NCBI GenBank assembly: GCA_001899255.1
Contig: MKVX01000020.1
Location: forward strand, 1-64,000
From: Rhizobiales bacterium 62-47
Lineage (GTDB): Bacteria; Pseudomonadota; Alphaproteobacteria; Rhizobiales; Xanthobacteraceae
DNA length: 64,000 nucleotides
Direction: 5' to 3'
Shown here: positions 30,216-37,769 of the stretch, piece after piece
Layout of the letters: every line of letters starts with the position of its first letter
How positions within the stretch are numbered: position 1 is the first letter of the stretch
Made by a program: the position numbers and the translations under genes
Notes under the pieces: generated by a model
Seen by the model: the letters and a program-made list of their open reading frames with translations, nothing else
Databases searched by the model: none
Told to the model about the DNA's origin: nothing

Positions 30216-31625
30216 TCAGCGCCCGCGCAGCCGGTCCAGCATGTCGGACGACGCGAAGCCGTCGGCAGCGGTGCCGATCGATGCTTGGAAGCTGCGCAGC
30301 GCCTCGCGGGTCTGGCCGCCGATCTGGCCATCCGGCGTGCCGCGATAGAAGCCGCGCTGCGCCAGCAACTGCTGCAATTCCAGCCGCTCGGCGCGCGACA
30401 GCACGCGTTCCTGCCGCGGCCACGGCTGCACGAATGGCGCACCACCGCGCAGCCGATCTGCGAAATGGCCGATCGCCAAGGCATAAGCTTCAGCCGGATT
30501 GTATTTCATGATGACGCGAAAATTCTGCAGCATCAGGAAGCCCGGCCCCTCGGCACCGGCCGGCGCCAGCAGGTAAGCCTTCTCGTTCGGATGCGGGAAC
30601 GGCTTGCCGCCGGGACGCACGACACCGAGATGCTGCCACTGCGCCAGCGTCATCGCCTTGGCGCGATCCGCCAGCAGGTAATTGAAGCCGCGCGGCACCG
30701 CGACCTCGTAGCCCCAGGTCTTGCCGGTCTGCCAGCCGTCCTTCTTGAGGTTGTTGGCGGTGGACGCGATCAGGTCGGTCGGATTGTCGACGACATCGCG
30801 GCGGCCGTCGCCGTCGAAATCGACCGCGAAGCGCTTGAACGAGGTCGGCATGAATTGCGTGCCGCCGAACGCGCCGGCCCACGAGCCGCGCAGGTGCTCC
30901 GGCGTCACGTCGCCACGATGCAGGATTTCCAGCGCCGACAGGAATTCATCCTTGAAGTAGGCCTGCCGCCGCCCGACGCAGGCCAGCGTCGCGGTGGAGT
31001 TCACCACGCTGCGGTCGCCACCCTGCGTGCCGTAATTGGACTCGATGCCCCAGATCGAGGCGACGATGTAGCGATCGACGCCGTAGGCGCGTTCCATGGC
31101 ATCGAACTGCGGCTTGTACTGCGCGAGGATTTCGCGGCCGCGGGCGATGCGCGTATCGCTGACCAGAATGTCGAGATAATCCCAGATCGCCTTGGTGAAT
31201 TCCGGCTGCGAATCCATCAGGTCCATCAGCCGCAGATCGGGCGAAAGGCCAGCGGTATAACGCTCGAAGCTGTCGCGCGAGATGCCGCGCCGCGCCGCGT
31301 CCGGCCACATCGCCGCGACGCAGGTGGGGAAATTCGCCGCCGCCTGCCGGATCGCCGCCGCCGTCATCAGCGGATGACCGGAACCGCCGTCCTCGCCGCT
31401 CCACGGCTGCGCCGCCGAACTCGACGCCGGGGCCGGCGCGGGTGCGCGCTGCACCGGTGTGCCGTGCGTGATCGAGCCGGTGAAGATGTTGTCGAACAGA
31501 CTCAGCGGCCCGCCGCCGCTCGACGACTGCGCCAGCGCCGCGCCCGGCAACGCGGCCACCGCCAGCGCCGCGACCCACCGCGCCGCCACGCCTGCCCATC
31601 CGCCGTTCGCCTGCCGATTCCGCAT
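30216..31625 (-). CDS. mltB: Membrane-associated lytic murein transglycosylase B (MltB type)
   Basis: 469 aa. Export signal at the N-terminus (WVAALAVAALPGAALAQ), a Ser/Pro/Ala linker, then the SLT_2 catalytic domain: YGVDRYIVASIWGIESNYGTQGGDRSVVNSTATLA with the catalytic Glu in GIESNYG, and AFGGTQFMPTSFKRFAVDFDGDGRRD. A peptidoglycan-binding repeat closes the protein (LQQLLAQRGFYRGTPDGQIGGQTREALRSFQ). It cleaves peptidoglycan to 1,6-anhydro-muropeptides in the periplasm. There is no lipobox cysteine, so it is probably soluble or signal-anchored. Start at 31625 has GGAAC upstream; GTG/ATG at 31649/31646 are alternatives. Confidence 0.9.
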   Translation of the reverse strand: MRNRQANGGWAGVAARWVAALAVAALPGAALAQSSSGGGPLSLFDNIFTGSITHGTPVQRAPAPAPASSSAAQPWSGEDGGSGHPLMTAAAIRQAAANFPTCVAAMWPDAARRGISRDSFERYTAGLSPDLRLMDLMDSQPEFTKAIWDYLDILVSDTRIARGREILAQYKPQFDAMERAYGVDRYIVASIWGIESNYGTQGGDRSVVNSTATLACVGRRQAYFKDEFLSALEILHRGDVTPEHLRGSWAGAFGGTQFMPTSFKRFAVDFDGDGRRDVVDNPTDLIASTANNLKKDGWQTGKTWGYEVAVPRGFNYLLADRAKAMTLAQWQHLGVVRPGGKPFPHPNEKAYLLAPAGAEGPGFLMLQNFRVIMKYNPAEAYALAIGHFADRLRGGAPFVQPWPRQERVLSRAERLELQQLLAQRGFYRGTPDGQIGGQTREALRSFQASIGTAADGFASSDMLDRLRGR

Positions 31626-31759
31626 CGCTCGTTCCGTCACTCGCATCACCTGTCCTGCCGCAACATTCCGTCGTTTTCAGGAGGCCCGCTCAGGGTTTCC
31701 ATCAGCTTAACAGACGGAAGGTTTTCCGCGACCCGGTGACGGCGATTGGCCGCAGGGCT

Positions 31760-31787
31760 TTCACCCTCCCTTCGAGGGGAGGGTGAA
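31760..31787. repeat. TTCACCCTCCC hairpin between mltB and galU
   Basis: TTCACCCTCCC (31760-31770) and GGGAGGGTGAA (31777-31787) form an 11-bp perfect stem with a six-base loop, in the divergent region of mltB and galU. It looks like a dispersed intergenic repeat, as no T-tract follows. Confidence 0.6.
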
Positions 31788-31886
31788 GACCACACATCCG
31801 CCTTTGTTGTTGGCTGCAAACGGGTTACCACTGCGCCATTAGGTTCCGCAGTGTTATCGCCTTCCGCATTTCAGCAAAGAGTCCCC

Positions 31887-32756
31887 ATGAAAATCCGCAA
31901 AGCTGTGTTTCCGGTCGCCGGCCTCGGCACCCGCGTCCTGCCCGCCACCAAGGCCATGCCGAAGGAAATGCTGACCATCGTCGATCGCCCGCTGATCCAG
32001 TACGTCGTCGATGAGGCGCGCGAAGCCGGCATCGAACATTTCGTCTTCGTCACCGGGCGCAACAAGGGCGTCATCGAGGACCACTTCGACCACATGTTCG
32101 AAATGGACAGCACGCTGGCCGCGCGCGGCAAGAAAGCCGAGCAGGCGGTGCTGGAGCAGTTTCAACTCGACGCCGGCGCCACCAGCTTCACCCGGCAGCA
32201 GGCGCCGCTCGGCCTCGGCCATGCGGTGTGGTGCGCGCGCGACATCGTCGGCAACGAGCCGTTCGCCGTCGTGTTGCCGGACGAACTGGTGCTCAACACG
32301 CCGGGCGTGCTGAAGCAGATGATCGCCGCAGCCGAAGCGCTCGGCGACAAGGCCAACCTGATCGCGGTGGAAGCCGTGCCGGAAAACATGACGCACATGT
32401 ACGGCGTGGTCAGCGTCGGCGAACGCAACGGCAAGGTGTTCGCCATCGACGGCATGGTGGAGAAGCCGCCGCAGGGCACCGCGCCGTCGAACCTGTCGAT
32501 TACCGGGCGTTACATCCTGCAGCCGGAAATCTTCAAGATTCTCGAAACGCAGGAGAAGGGCGCCGGCGGCGAAATCCAGCTCACCGACGCGATGAAGACG
32601 CTGGCGCAGCAGCAGAAATTCTACGGCCTCGAATTCGAGGGCGAGCGCCACGACTGCGGCTCAAAGGCCGGCTTCCTGCGCGCCAACATCGCCTATGCCA
32701 TGGCGCGGCCCGACCTGCGCGACGGCCTCCTCGCCGAGATGAAGAAGTATTTTTGA
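31887..32756 (+). CDS. galU: UTP-glucose-1-phosphate uridylyltransferase
   Basis: 289 aa, standard length. Makes UDP-glucose for exopolysaccharide, lipopolysaccharide and cyclic glucans. The N-terminal nucleotide-binding loop KAVFPVAGLGTRVLPATKAMPKEML is diagnostic. Further landmarks are VVDEAREAGIEHFVFVTGRNK, GLGHAVWCARDIVG, FAVVLPDELVL, GRYILQPEIF, GEIQLTDAM and the final HDCGSKAGFLRANIAYAMARPDL. ATG 31887 is the family start. Monocistronic, followed by a palindromic repeat. Confidence 0.96.
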   Translation: MKIRKAVFPVAGLGTRVLPATKAMPKEMLTIVDRPLIQYVVDEAREAGIEHFVFVTGRNKGVIEDHFDHMFEMDSTLAARGKKAEQAVLEQFQLDAGATSFTRQQAPLGLGHAVWCARDIVGNEPFAVVLPDELVLNTPGVLKQMIAAAEALGDKANLIAVEAVPENMTHMYGVVSVGERNGKVFAIDGMVEKPPQGTAPSNLSITGRYILQPEIFKILETQEKGAGGEIQLTDAMKTLAQQQKFYGLEFEGERHDCGSKAGFLRANIAYAMARPDLRDGLLAEMKKYF

Positions 32757-32771
32757 CGGAAGCGACGGCGT

Positions 32772-32876
32772 CATGCTGAGGTGGCGATGCGTTAGCATCG
32801 CCCCTCGAAGGATCGCCGTCGCCCGTCGAGGCTCGCGACAAAAGTCGCTCGCACCTCAGGGTGACGGCGCATCGAC
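32772..32876. repeat. Palindromic repeat downstream of galU
   Basis: Outer arms GTCATGCTGAGGT and ACCTCAGGGTGAC match apart from one or two bases, and the inside contains GGCGATGCGTTAGCATCGCC, an eight-base perfect hairpin. It is one of the large intergenic palindromes of the window and fills the galU to DUF7662-like gap. Confidence 0.75.
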
Positions 32877-32919
32877 ATTTCGGATAGATGCGCGGGCCGC
32901 GCTCGCGTAAGAAGATGAC

Positions 32920-33180
32920 ATGCCCAACAACTACGACGCCTTGCGCGATTACCTGAAAGCGCAGACCAAGACCGAACTGGTGCTGACCTTCGACGAAATC
33001 GAAGAGCTGATCGACGACGCGCTGCCGCGCGCCGCGCAACGCGCCTCGTGGTGGGATACCGCGCGCGCGCCGGAGGAGAAGATGCCGCAGCGCGAGGCCT
33101 GCCTCGATGCAGGCTTCACCGCGACGCGGATGATGGACGGCAAGAGCGTCCGCTTTACGAAAATCAAGCCGAGGCGCTGA
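32920..33180 (+). CDS. Small protein resembling DUF7662
   Basis: 86 aa, no signal or membrane segment. It reads YDALRDYLKAQTKTELVLTFDEIEELIDDALPRAAQRASWWDTARAP, then CLDAGFTATRMMDGKSVRFTKIKPRR. The combination YDALRDYL, LTFDEIEELI, LP and WW is what I recall for the small DUF7662 domain, often found alone or fused to nuclease-type proteins, where it may bind nucleic acid. Function unknown. ATG is preceded by AAGAAGATGAC. Convergent with the coiled-coil gene. Confidence 0.72.
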   Translation: MPNNYDALRDYLKAQTKTELVLTFDEIEELIDDALPRAAQRASWWDTARAPEEKMPQREACLDAGFTATRMMDGKSVRFTKIKPRR

Positions 33181-33207
33181 CGCAATTCGTGCAGCAGCGC
33201 GCGCCGC

Positions 33208-33747
33208 TCAGGCGACGGCGTTGAAGCGACTGGCGGCGTCGAGGCCCTCGCCGAGCAGACGGCTGCGGATGGCTTCCTCGACTTCCGCCAGCACGCGCTT
33301 GGCTTCCTGCGCCTGCGCTTCCGCCACCAATGCGCGGGTTTCGGCGGCAGCGGCCTGCCGTTCCGCGGCTTCGACGCGGGTCTGCGCCTGCTTCAGCGCG
33401 CGCGAGGCATCCTGCAGCTTGACGCCGGCATCGTGGATGATGTCGCGCCGCGCGCGTTCGGCAGCTTCGATGCGTTGTTCGGCCTGATGCAGCCGATCCA
33501 CCGCGCTCTGGCACAGCGCGCGGGCGCGCGCCTCGGTGTCGCGGGCGCGATCTTCCATGCCGGTGAAGACTTCGGCGGCCTGATAGACCAGCTCCAGCGC
33601 CGTGGCGCCGCCGCTGTCGCGTTCGAATGACAAGGGGAATGTGAGGACGTTATCGGCGCTATCGCGCGGAGGCCGCGCGTCGGGCGCCGGGCCAGGATTT
33701 ACACTGGAAGCGAAAGCCTGATCGAGAACGGAACTGTGCTGGGCCAT
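33208..33747 (-). CDS. Coiled-coil protein of unknown function
   Basis: 179 aa soluble protein. Residues about 65-165 are a continuous Ala/Glu/Arg/Gln-rich helix with heptad spacing (EDRARDTEARARALCQSAVDRLHQAEQRIEAAERARRD and onward), i.e. a long coiled coil. The N-terminus is Pro-rich and disordered (NPGPAPDARPPRDS). Similar proteins are found in Bradyrhizobium-like genomes without a named role. The high-GC gene is native to the chromosome; the low-GC island starts about 100 bases upstream of it. Confidence 0.72.
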   Translation of the reverse strand: MAQHSSVLDQAFASSVNPGPAPDARPPRDSADNVLTFPLSFERDSGGATALELVYQAAEVFTGMEDRARDTEARARALCQSAVDRLHQAEQRIEAAERARRDIIHDAGVKLQDASRALKQAQTRVEAAERQAAAAETRALVAEAQAQEAKRVLAEVEEAIRSRLLGEGLDAASRFNAVA

Positions 33748-33853
33748 CTGCGTCGCACCTCTCGGGTCGTCGTCAATGACTTTCGCACGGTATGGTAAAG
33801 GGGAGGTTAATGAGGGGATTTACGGAGGGTCGTGTTGGTAACTTCTGCCATGT

Positions 33854-34561
33854 CTAGGCTTTATCGAGTCCCAGCCTTGCTCTTATATCACCTGCAAGTC
33901 CCTTCAGCAGTTCCTGCTTAGCGGTGTACGAAAATGTATCCCAAAACAACTTCCCAACCGTACAGAGAAACAAGCGATGCAAAACCTCTTCACCCTCTTC
34001 AAAGGAGTTAAAAACTATGTCCTGCGTTGATTTGATCGGGGAAACAGTCGCAAGTGATTTGTGCTCTACCCAAGCACCTGGAATTTGACCATGGACAACA
34101 GCCGATACATCTGAATACCAGCGCTCCAATCGCGTCACCAATCCCAAGGCTGCCTGCATCTGTCCGAAATTCGGGGAATGCTCCTTGTGATAATCTAGAA
34201 TTTGACGCTTACCCACGTAGTAGTCAGAGCTTCTAACCAATGTAGCCAACTCCATCGGATGCGTGCGAAAGAAAGTATAATAGAGGCCAGCTTCAAGCAT
34301 TGTTCGCATCGACGCCGCCGCGGGCTTGTATAGTGAAAGAGCTATTAGTGCAGCAACATGCTGCCCCGAAATTTGCATCTCCCTTACAAAACAGAGCGCC
34401 GCATTTCCTTTGTCTACGACTTCCAACTGCTTGGCCCAGATTGCTACTCGTAGATTTCTCTTGGCTATAGCCTTTGTTGTCGTCACATCAGTTAGAAAAC
34501 TGGCAACGTTGTCGTTCCAGTTCACAGCCGTCAAAGCTGCGCCGAGTTTTGCATGGGGCAT
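33854..34561 (-). CDS. Island protein 3: helical, HEPN-like candidate
   Basis: 235 aa, no signal peptide or membrane segment, predicted all-helical. It is reminiscent of DUF5677-type helical proteins: an AALIALSLYKPAAASMRTMLEAGLYYTFFR block followed later by WYSDVSAVVHGQIPGAW. It contains one R-x5-H string (RQILDYH, about residues 119-125), the spacing of the HEPN RNase motif, though this alone is weak. The gene follows island protein 2 by seven bases, and the upstream stop codon lies inside its Shine-Dalgarno (TTAGGTGA). Low GC: 24 G/C in the 60 bases at 34441. Function not known; a toxin or RNase effector is a hypothesis. Confidence 0.75.
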   Translation of the reverse strand: MPHAKLGAALTAVNWNDNVASFLTDVTTTKAIAKRNLRVAIWAKQLEVVDKGNAALCFVREMQISGQHVAALIALSLYKPAAASMRTMLEAGLYYTFFRTHPMELATLVRSSDYYVGKRQILDYHKEHSPNFGQMQAALGLVTRLERWYSDVSAVVHGQIPGAWVEHKSLATVSPIKSTQDIVFNSFEEGEEVLHRLFLCTVGKLFWDTFSYTAKQELLKGLAGDIRARLGLDKA

Positions 34562-34568
34562 TGATCAC

Positions 34569-35021
34569 CTAACTGCGACGAACGATTCCCTTAAGATAAG
34601 GGTCTTGCGCTTCACCGCTCAGCAAACTTAGTAATCGCGCCTCTTGATTTGGAGTTGCAACCGCAAAGAACCACTCAATGATCTGACGGACGGAGCCGCT
34701 CGGCACTTCATCTTTCATCAATCGCGGAGCGACTGTCGTCATAAGCTGCGCCAACGCTCTTTTTGTCATTCGTTTTCGCTGCACAATCTCACTGGCAATT
34801 CTAACTGGGTCATTGGATGGAGTTAGTTCAAGGGCATACCTTTCACTCGGTAATTCCCTAACCAACATTGAAGCGTCGCGTAACATCTCCCCTAACTCTC
34901 TGCCGAGGTCGCCATACACAATCCCCTCAGCGATTTCGTAGATCTCCGACTTGGTTAAATTTGACATAAGAATTGAAGCGACAAAATTCCGCAAGGCACG
35001 ACGCCGGGCGCGTTCATTCAT
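34569..35021 (-). CDS. Island protein 2: helical protein of unknown function
   Basis: 150 aa, rich in Arg, Glu and Leu, predicted helical. It starts MNERARRRALRNFVASILMS, has a SEIYEIAEGIVYGDLGRELGEMLRDA helix pair, and a basic stretch RIASEIVQRKRMTKRALAQLMTTVAPRLM that could bind nucleic acid or a partner. I do not recognise a family. It starts three bases after the ParA-like stop, with the stop TAG embedded in its Shine-Dalgarno TTAGGAAATGA, so translation is coupled to the ATPase gene. Confidence 0.75.
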   Translation of the reverse strand: MNERARRRALRNFVASILMSNLTKSEIYEIAEGIVYGDLGRELGEMLRDASMLVRELPSERYALELTPSNDPVRIASEIVQRKRMTKRALAQLMTTVAPRLMKDEVPSGSVRQIIEWFFAVATPNQEARLLSLLSGEAQDPYLKGIVRRS

Positions 35022-35024
35022 TTC

Positions 35025-35888
35025 CTAAGCTCCGCTTCGGTCCATTAGCTCACTGCCCACATTGATAAGGTTCGCCAAGGCCTCCGTGCTGTACGCTCTC
35101 GTACTACTCCAAGTGAAACCCTTTCCACCTTCCGGCTCAGAGAATGCTTTGTATTTCTTCAAAGTGTTTTGCATGCAGAATCCGGAGAAATCTTTATTGC
35201 CGCGTATTTCGACTTCTTGGGGAGATACGTTCACACGCGACGTTGCATTGAAGAGGATATGAGGGACCGGATTTTTCGTACCTGGGCTCTTCGATTTGAT
35301 AAAATTCATCATAAGCCCTATGCCGCGCACCGCATATCGTTGCGGAACCACTGGAATTACAACATGATCCGAATTCCTCAGAGACGTTTTGGTAAACAAA
35401 GAGCCTGCTGGATGGCAATCAATGTAAATGACATCATAGAGTGCCTTGCATTCGTCAATGAACTTCTCAAATCGCTCCTCCATTGGAGCTGTGTTTCCGT
35501 TTGCTTGGCCCAGAGCGACGTACATTAAGTTTAGGGTGGAAGGGAGAAGATCGAGATGCGCCCCGGAATACGTGTAAATGCGATTGACGACGTCTCCCAC
35601 CTTTGGGGGAGAATGGTTGCCGGGCACCTGCAGGTGATAAGGATTGAGATTGACATCGTCATCAAGCAATACTGATAGGATTGTCTTTCGAGCTTTCTCT
35701 AGTTCGAAATAGGCCTTCGGCTGCAAAAAGGCCTGAGAAAGGTTGAACTGGGGATCGTAGTCAATCACCAGTACTTTTCTAGGCTTGCCTCCTAGTGCAT
35801 AGCGACAACTGATCCCGGCTAGATGGGCCGCTACCGTAGTTTTCCCTACGCCGCCCTTCATGTTCATGATGGTGATAACGGTGCCCAT
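35025..35888 (-). CDS. Island protein 1: ParA/Soj-type ATPase
   Basis: 287 aa. Deviant Walker A motif MKGGVGKTTVAAHLAG (residues 10-25, signature Lys11, Lys16), A'-like VIDYDPQFNLSQ, and Walker B YDVIYIDCHPAG. There is no N-terminal DNA-binding domain, and no ParB gene or parS-like array nearby, so it is an orphan ParA/MinD-type ATPase rather than a normal partition pair. The C-terminal third (PQEVEIRGNKDFSGFCMQNTLKKYKAFSEPEGGKGFTWS) is unlike chromosomal ParA. First gene of a three-gene operon; ribosome binding site AGGGGG. GC is low: 25 of the 60 bases at 35161, against 41 of the 60 at 24001 in gltB. Confidence 0.9.
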   Translation of the reverse strand: MGTVITIMNMKGGVGKTTVAAHLAGISCRYALGGKPRKVLVIDYDPQFNLSQAFLQPKAYFELEKARKTILSVLLDDDVNLNPYHLQVPGNHSPPKVGDVVNRIYTYSGAHLDLLPSTLNLMYVALGQANGNTAPMEERFEKFIDECKALYDVIYIDCHPAGSLFTKTSLRNSDHVVIPVVPQRYAVRGIGLMMNFIKSKSPGTKNPVPHILFNATSRVNVSPQEVEIRGNKDFSGFCMQNTLKKYKAFSEPEGGKGFTWSSTRAYSTEALANLINVGSELMDRSGA

Positions 35889-35942
35889 TTTGCGCCCCCT
35901 AAACTATTGGTTGCAAATTCGACCAGCGCCATTTGGTTTGCA

Positions 35943-36022
35943 ATAGGGCGAACTTCCTATATGAGGCAACAAAGATTATAATTTCCTGTTGAGTTACTTT
36001 CGATATAGGATTATATTCCTAT
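35943..36022 (-). promoter_or_regulatory. Promoter of the ParA operon flanked by two related inverted repeats
   Basis: On the minus strand a consensus -10 TATAAT (35980-35975) is preceded by TCGAAA at 17-base spacing (-35). An inverted repeat ATAGGA-TTATAT-TCCTAT (36005-36022) lies directly upstream of the -35, and a related one, ATAGG-(N)7-TCCTAT (about 35944-35960), lies just past the expected start site. The paired sites around one promoter look like operators for a dimeric repressor, possibly self-regulation. In the 5' untranslated region TTGCAAA (35911-35917) and TTTGCAA (35937-35943) form a further inverted pair. Confidence 0.6.
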
Positions 36023-36033
36023 CACCTCGTTCG

Positions 36034-36357
36034 TGAGGGGCGCTTCTCGAGGGCGTCTTGAAGCGGAGCGAGCGGCGGCGCCTGCGCGTTGTGCCTCGCA
36101 AGCACACGTCCGGGAGGCCGGGGTCACCGTCCGCCGCTACTACGAGCGGCTGCCACAGGATGGCTGGACGTGGATGCGACGAAGGCGGCGAAATCCGCCG
36201 GATCCGCGAGCGTGTGGCTCGTGTCGCATCCCGGAAGCACGGTCCCCGCGCCCCAAATCGCCGCGAGTGGTGCGCCGCAAGGCGACGCGCCGTTGGCCTT
36301 CACCAGCCGGCGGCGAACCAACCACCCGATGCGCCTTGCGGCGCACCGCGCCCCTCA
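36034..36357. repeat. MITE-like element with terminal and internal inverted repeats
   Basis: TGAGGGGCGC (36034-36043) and GCGCCCCTCA (36348-36357) are perfect terminal inverted repeats bounding 324 bases. Near the right end, GGTGCGCCGCAAGGCG (36269-36284) and CGCCTTGCGGCGCACC (36332-36347) form a 16-bp perfect inverted pair. No transposase or credible coding frame is inside, although several open frames cross it because of high GC. The TGAGGGGCGC end also occurs within the repeat at 25341-25350. It abuts the upstream edge of the low-GC ParA operon. Confidence 0.5.
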
Positions 36358-36718
36358 TCGTTCGAGGGGTGAAGCGACCGGCACACCTCGGGGCGCTTTC
36401 GCCCGCGAGAGCACATGCGTTCGTCTATCGCACGCTGTTTGACAATCGAATTTGGATGCAGGCGATGAGGGCACGGACTCGCGCTTTTGCGCAGCCGTCG
36501 TCCCCGCGACGGCGGAAGATGAGGAGGCACGCGGGGACGACGGCGCATGATGAGGGCGCGCGCCATCCACATCCCCGCAACAAACCGTCATCACTCCCCG
36601 CATCAGCCGGGTTGACACATTTTGTCGCAGGGGGCCTGATGGCGGCAATCGCGCGGCGCACCGGCACTCCCCTTTCCGGCGATGCCGCAACACGCTGTCA
36701 GCACTCGAGGAAATGCCC
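36358..36718. other. Noncoding region with short palindromes
   Basis: Between the MITE-like element and the ABC transporter operon. It holds a GTCGTCCCCGCG / CGCGGGGACGAC palindromic pair (about 36499-36540) of the family seen at 30180 and 47298, and no supported gene. The promoter of the transporter operon is expected in its last 150 bases but is not obvious. Confidence 0.45.
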
Positions 36719-37768
36719 ATGCGCCTGTCTCTCGCCACCCTGCTTGCCGCGTTGCCGGCCGCGCCGCTGGCGCTCGCGCTCGTCGCCGCGCCCGCCGCAT
36801 TGACGCTTTCGGCCACCGCCGCGCAGGCGCAGACGAAGGTGAAGATCATGGTCGGCGGCGTCGACAAGCAGATCTATTTGCCCGCCAAGCTTGCCGAACA
36901 GCTCGGCTACTACAAGGAACAGGGCCTCGACGTCGAACTGTTCAACACCACCTCGGGCCAGGCCGCGGCGACCGCGCTGCTGGCGCGCGAAGTGGCCGGC
37001 GTGGTCGGCTTCTACGATCACACCATCGACCTGCAGGCCAAGGGCAAGTTCATCACCAGCGTGGTGCAGTTCGCCGTCGCGCCCGGCGAGACCGTGCTGG
37101 TGAAGGCCGACGAGGCGGAGAAATACAGCAACCCCGCCAACTGGAAGGGCCAGGCGCTCGGCGTCACCGGGCTCGGCTCGGCGACGGATTTCCTCACCCG
37201 CTATCTCGCGTCGCGCGCCGGCCTGCAGAATCAGGATTACACGCTGGTGCCGGTCGGCGCCGGCGATACGTTCCTCGCCGCCATCCAGCAGGGCAAGATC
37301 GTCTCCGGCATGACCACCGAGCCGACGGTGCAGCGCGCGCTGGCCAAGAACGCCGCCAAGGTGGCGATCGATCTGCGCACGCCGGAGAAGACCCGCGCCG
37401 CGCTCGGCGGCGATTATCCCGCCGCCTGCCTCTACATGGATCGCAGCTTCATGGAGGCGAACAAGGACACCGCGCAGAAGATGGTCAACGCGCTGGTGAA
37501 GACCTTGAAGTGGATGCACAGCCACTCGGCGGAAGAGATCGCCGACAAGATGCCGAAGGATTATTACGCCGGCGACAAGGCGCTGTATGTGAAGGGCCTC
37601 GAGGACGGCCGCGCGCAATATTCGCCGGACGGGCTGATGCCGGCCGGCGCGCCGGACTCGGTGCTCAAGGTGCTGGCGACGTTCTCGCCCAACGTGAAGG
37701 GCAAGACCATCGACCTGTCCAAGACCTTCACCACCGAATTCGTCGCCAAGGCCAACGCGACGAATTGA
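36719..37768 (+). CDS. ABC transporter substrate-binding protein, NitT/TauT (NMT1/SsuA-like) type
   Basis: 349 aa. Export signal MRLSLATLLAALPAAPLALALVAAPAALTLSATAAQAQ, then a type II binding-protein fold: KIMVGGVDKQIYLPAKLAEQLGYYKEQGLDVELFNTTSGQAAATALLAREV is the usual NitT/TauT opening. Ligands in this family are nitrate, sulfonates, taurine, thiamine precursors or riboflavin; not readable here. ATG at 36719 has GAGGAA six bases upstream; ATG at 36713 would sit directly on that site. First of a three-gene importer operon (gaps of one base). Confidence 0.88.
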   Translation: MRLSLATLLAALPAAPLALALVAAPAALTLSATAAQAQTKVKIMVGGVDKQIYLPAKLAEQLGYYKEQGLDVELFNTTSGQAAATALLAREVAGVVGFYDHTIDLQAKGKFITSVVQFAVAPGETVLVKADEAEKYSNPANWKGQALGVTGLGSATDFLTRYLASRAGLQNQDYTLVPVGAGDTFLAAIQQGKIVSGMTTEPTVQRALAKNAAKVAIDLRTPEKTRAALGGDYPAACLYMDRSFMEANKDTAQKMVNALVKTLKWMHSHSAEEIADKMPKDYYAGDKALYVKGLEDGRAQYSPDGLMPAGAPDSVLKVLATFSPNVKGKTIDLSKTFTTEFVAKANATN

Positions 37769-37769
37769 G

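Noticed and set aside
30180..31739. A 519-codon plus-strand open frame over mltB
   Set aside because: Antisense shadow of mltB, which has clear catalytic motifs and an export signal.
35025..35888. Chromosomal or plasmid partition locus
   Set aside because: No ParB gene, no parS-like repeats, no replication gene and no gidAB-type neighbourhood.
33808..36040. A shared TGAGGGG at both edges of the low-GC island as possible attachment repeats
   Set aside because: Only seven bases, likely chance in this composition. No integrase gene and no tRNA end at the island.
36033..36803. Open frames of up to 256 codons across the region before the NitT-type transporter
   Set aside because: Arg/Pro/Ala-rich low-complexity translation crossing inverted repeats, several overlapping frames equally open, no ribosome binding site. 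The region is better described as a repeat element and noncoding DNA.
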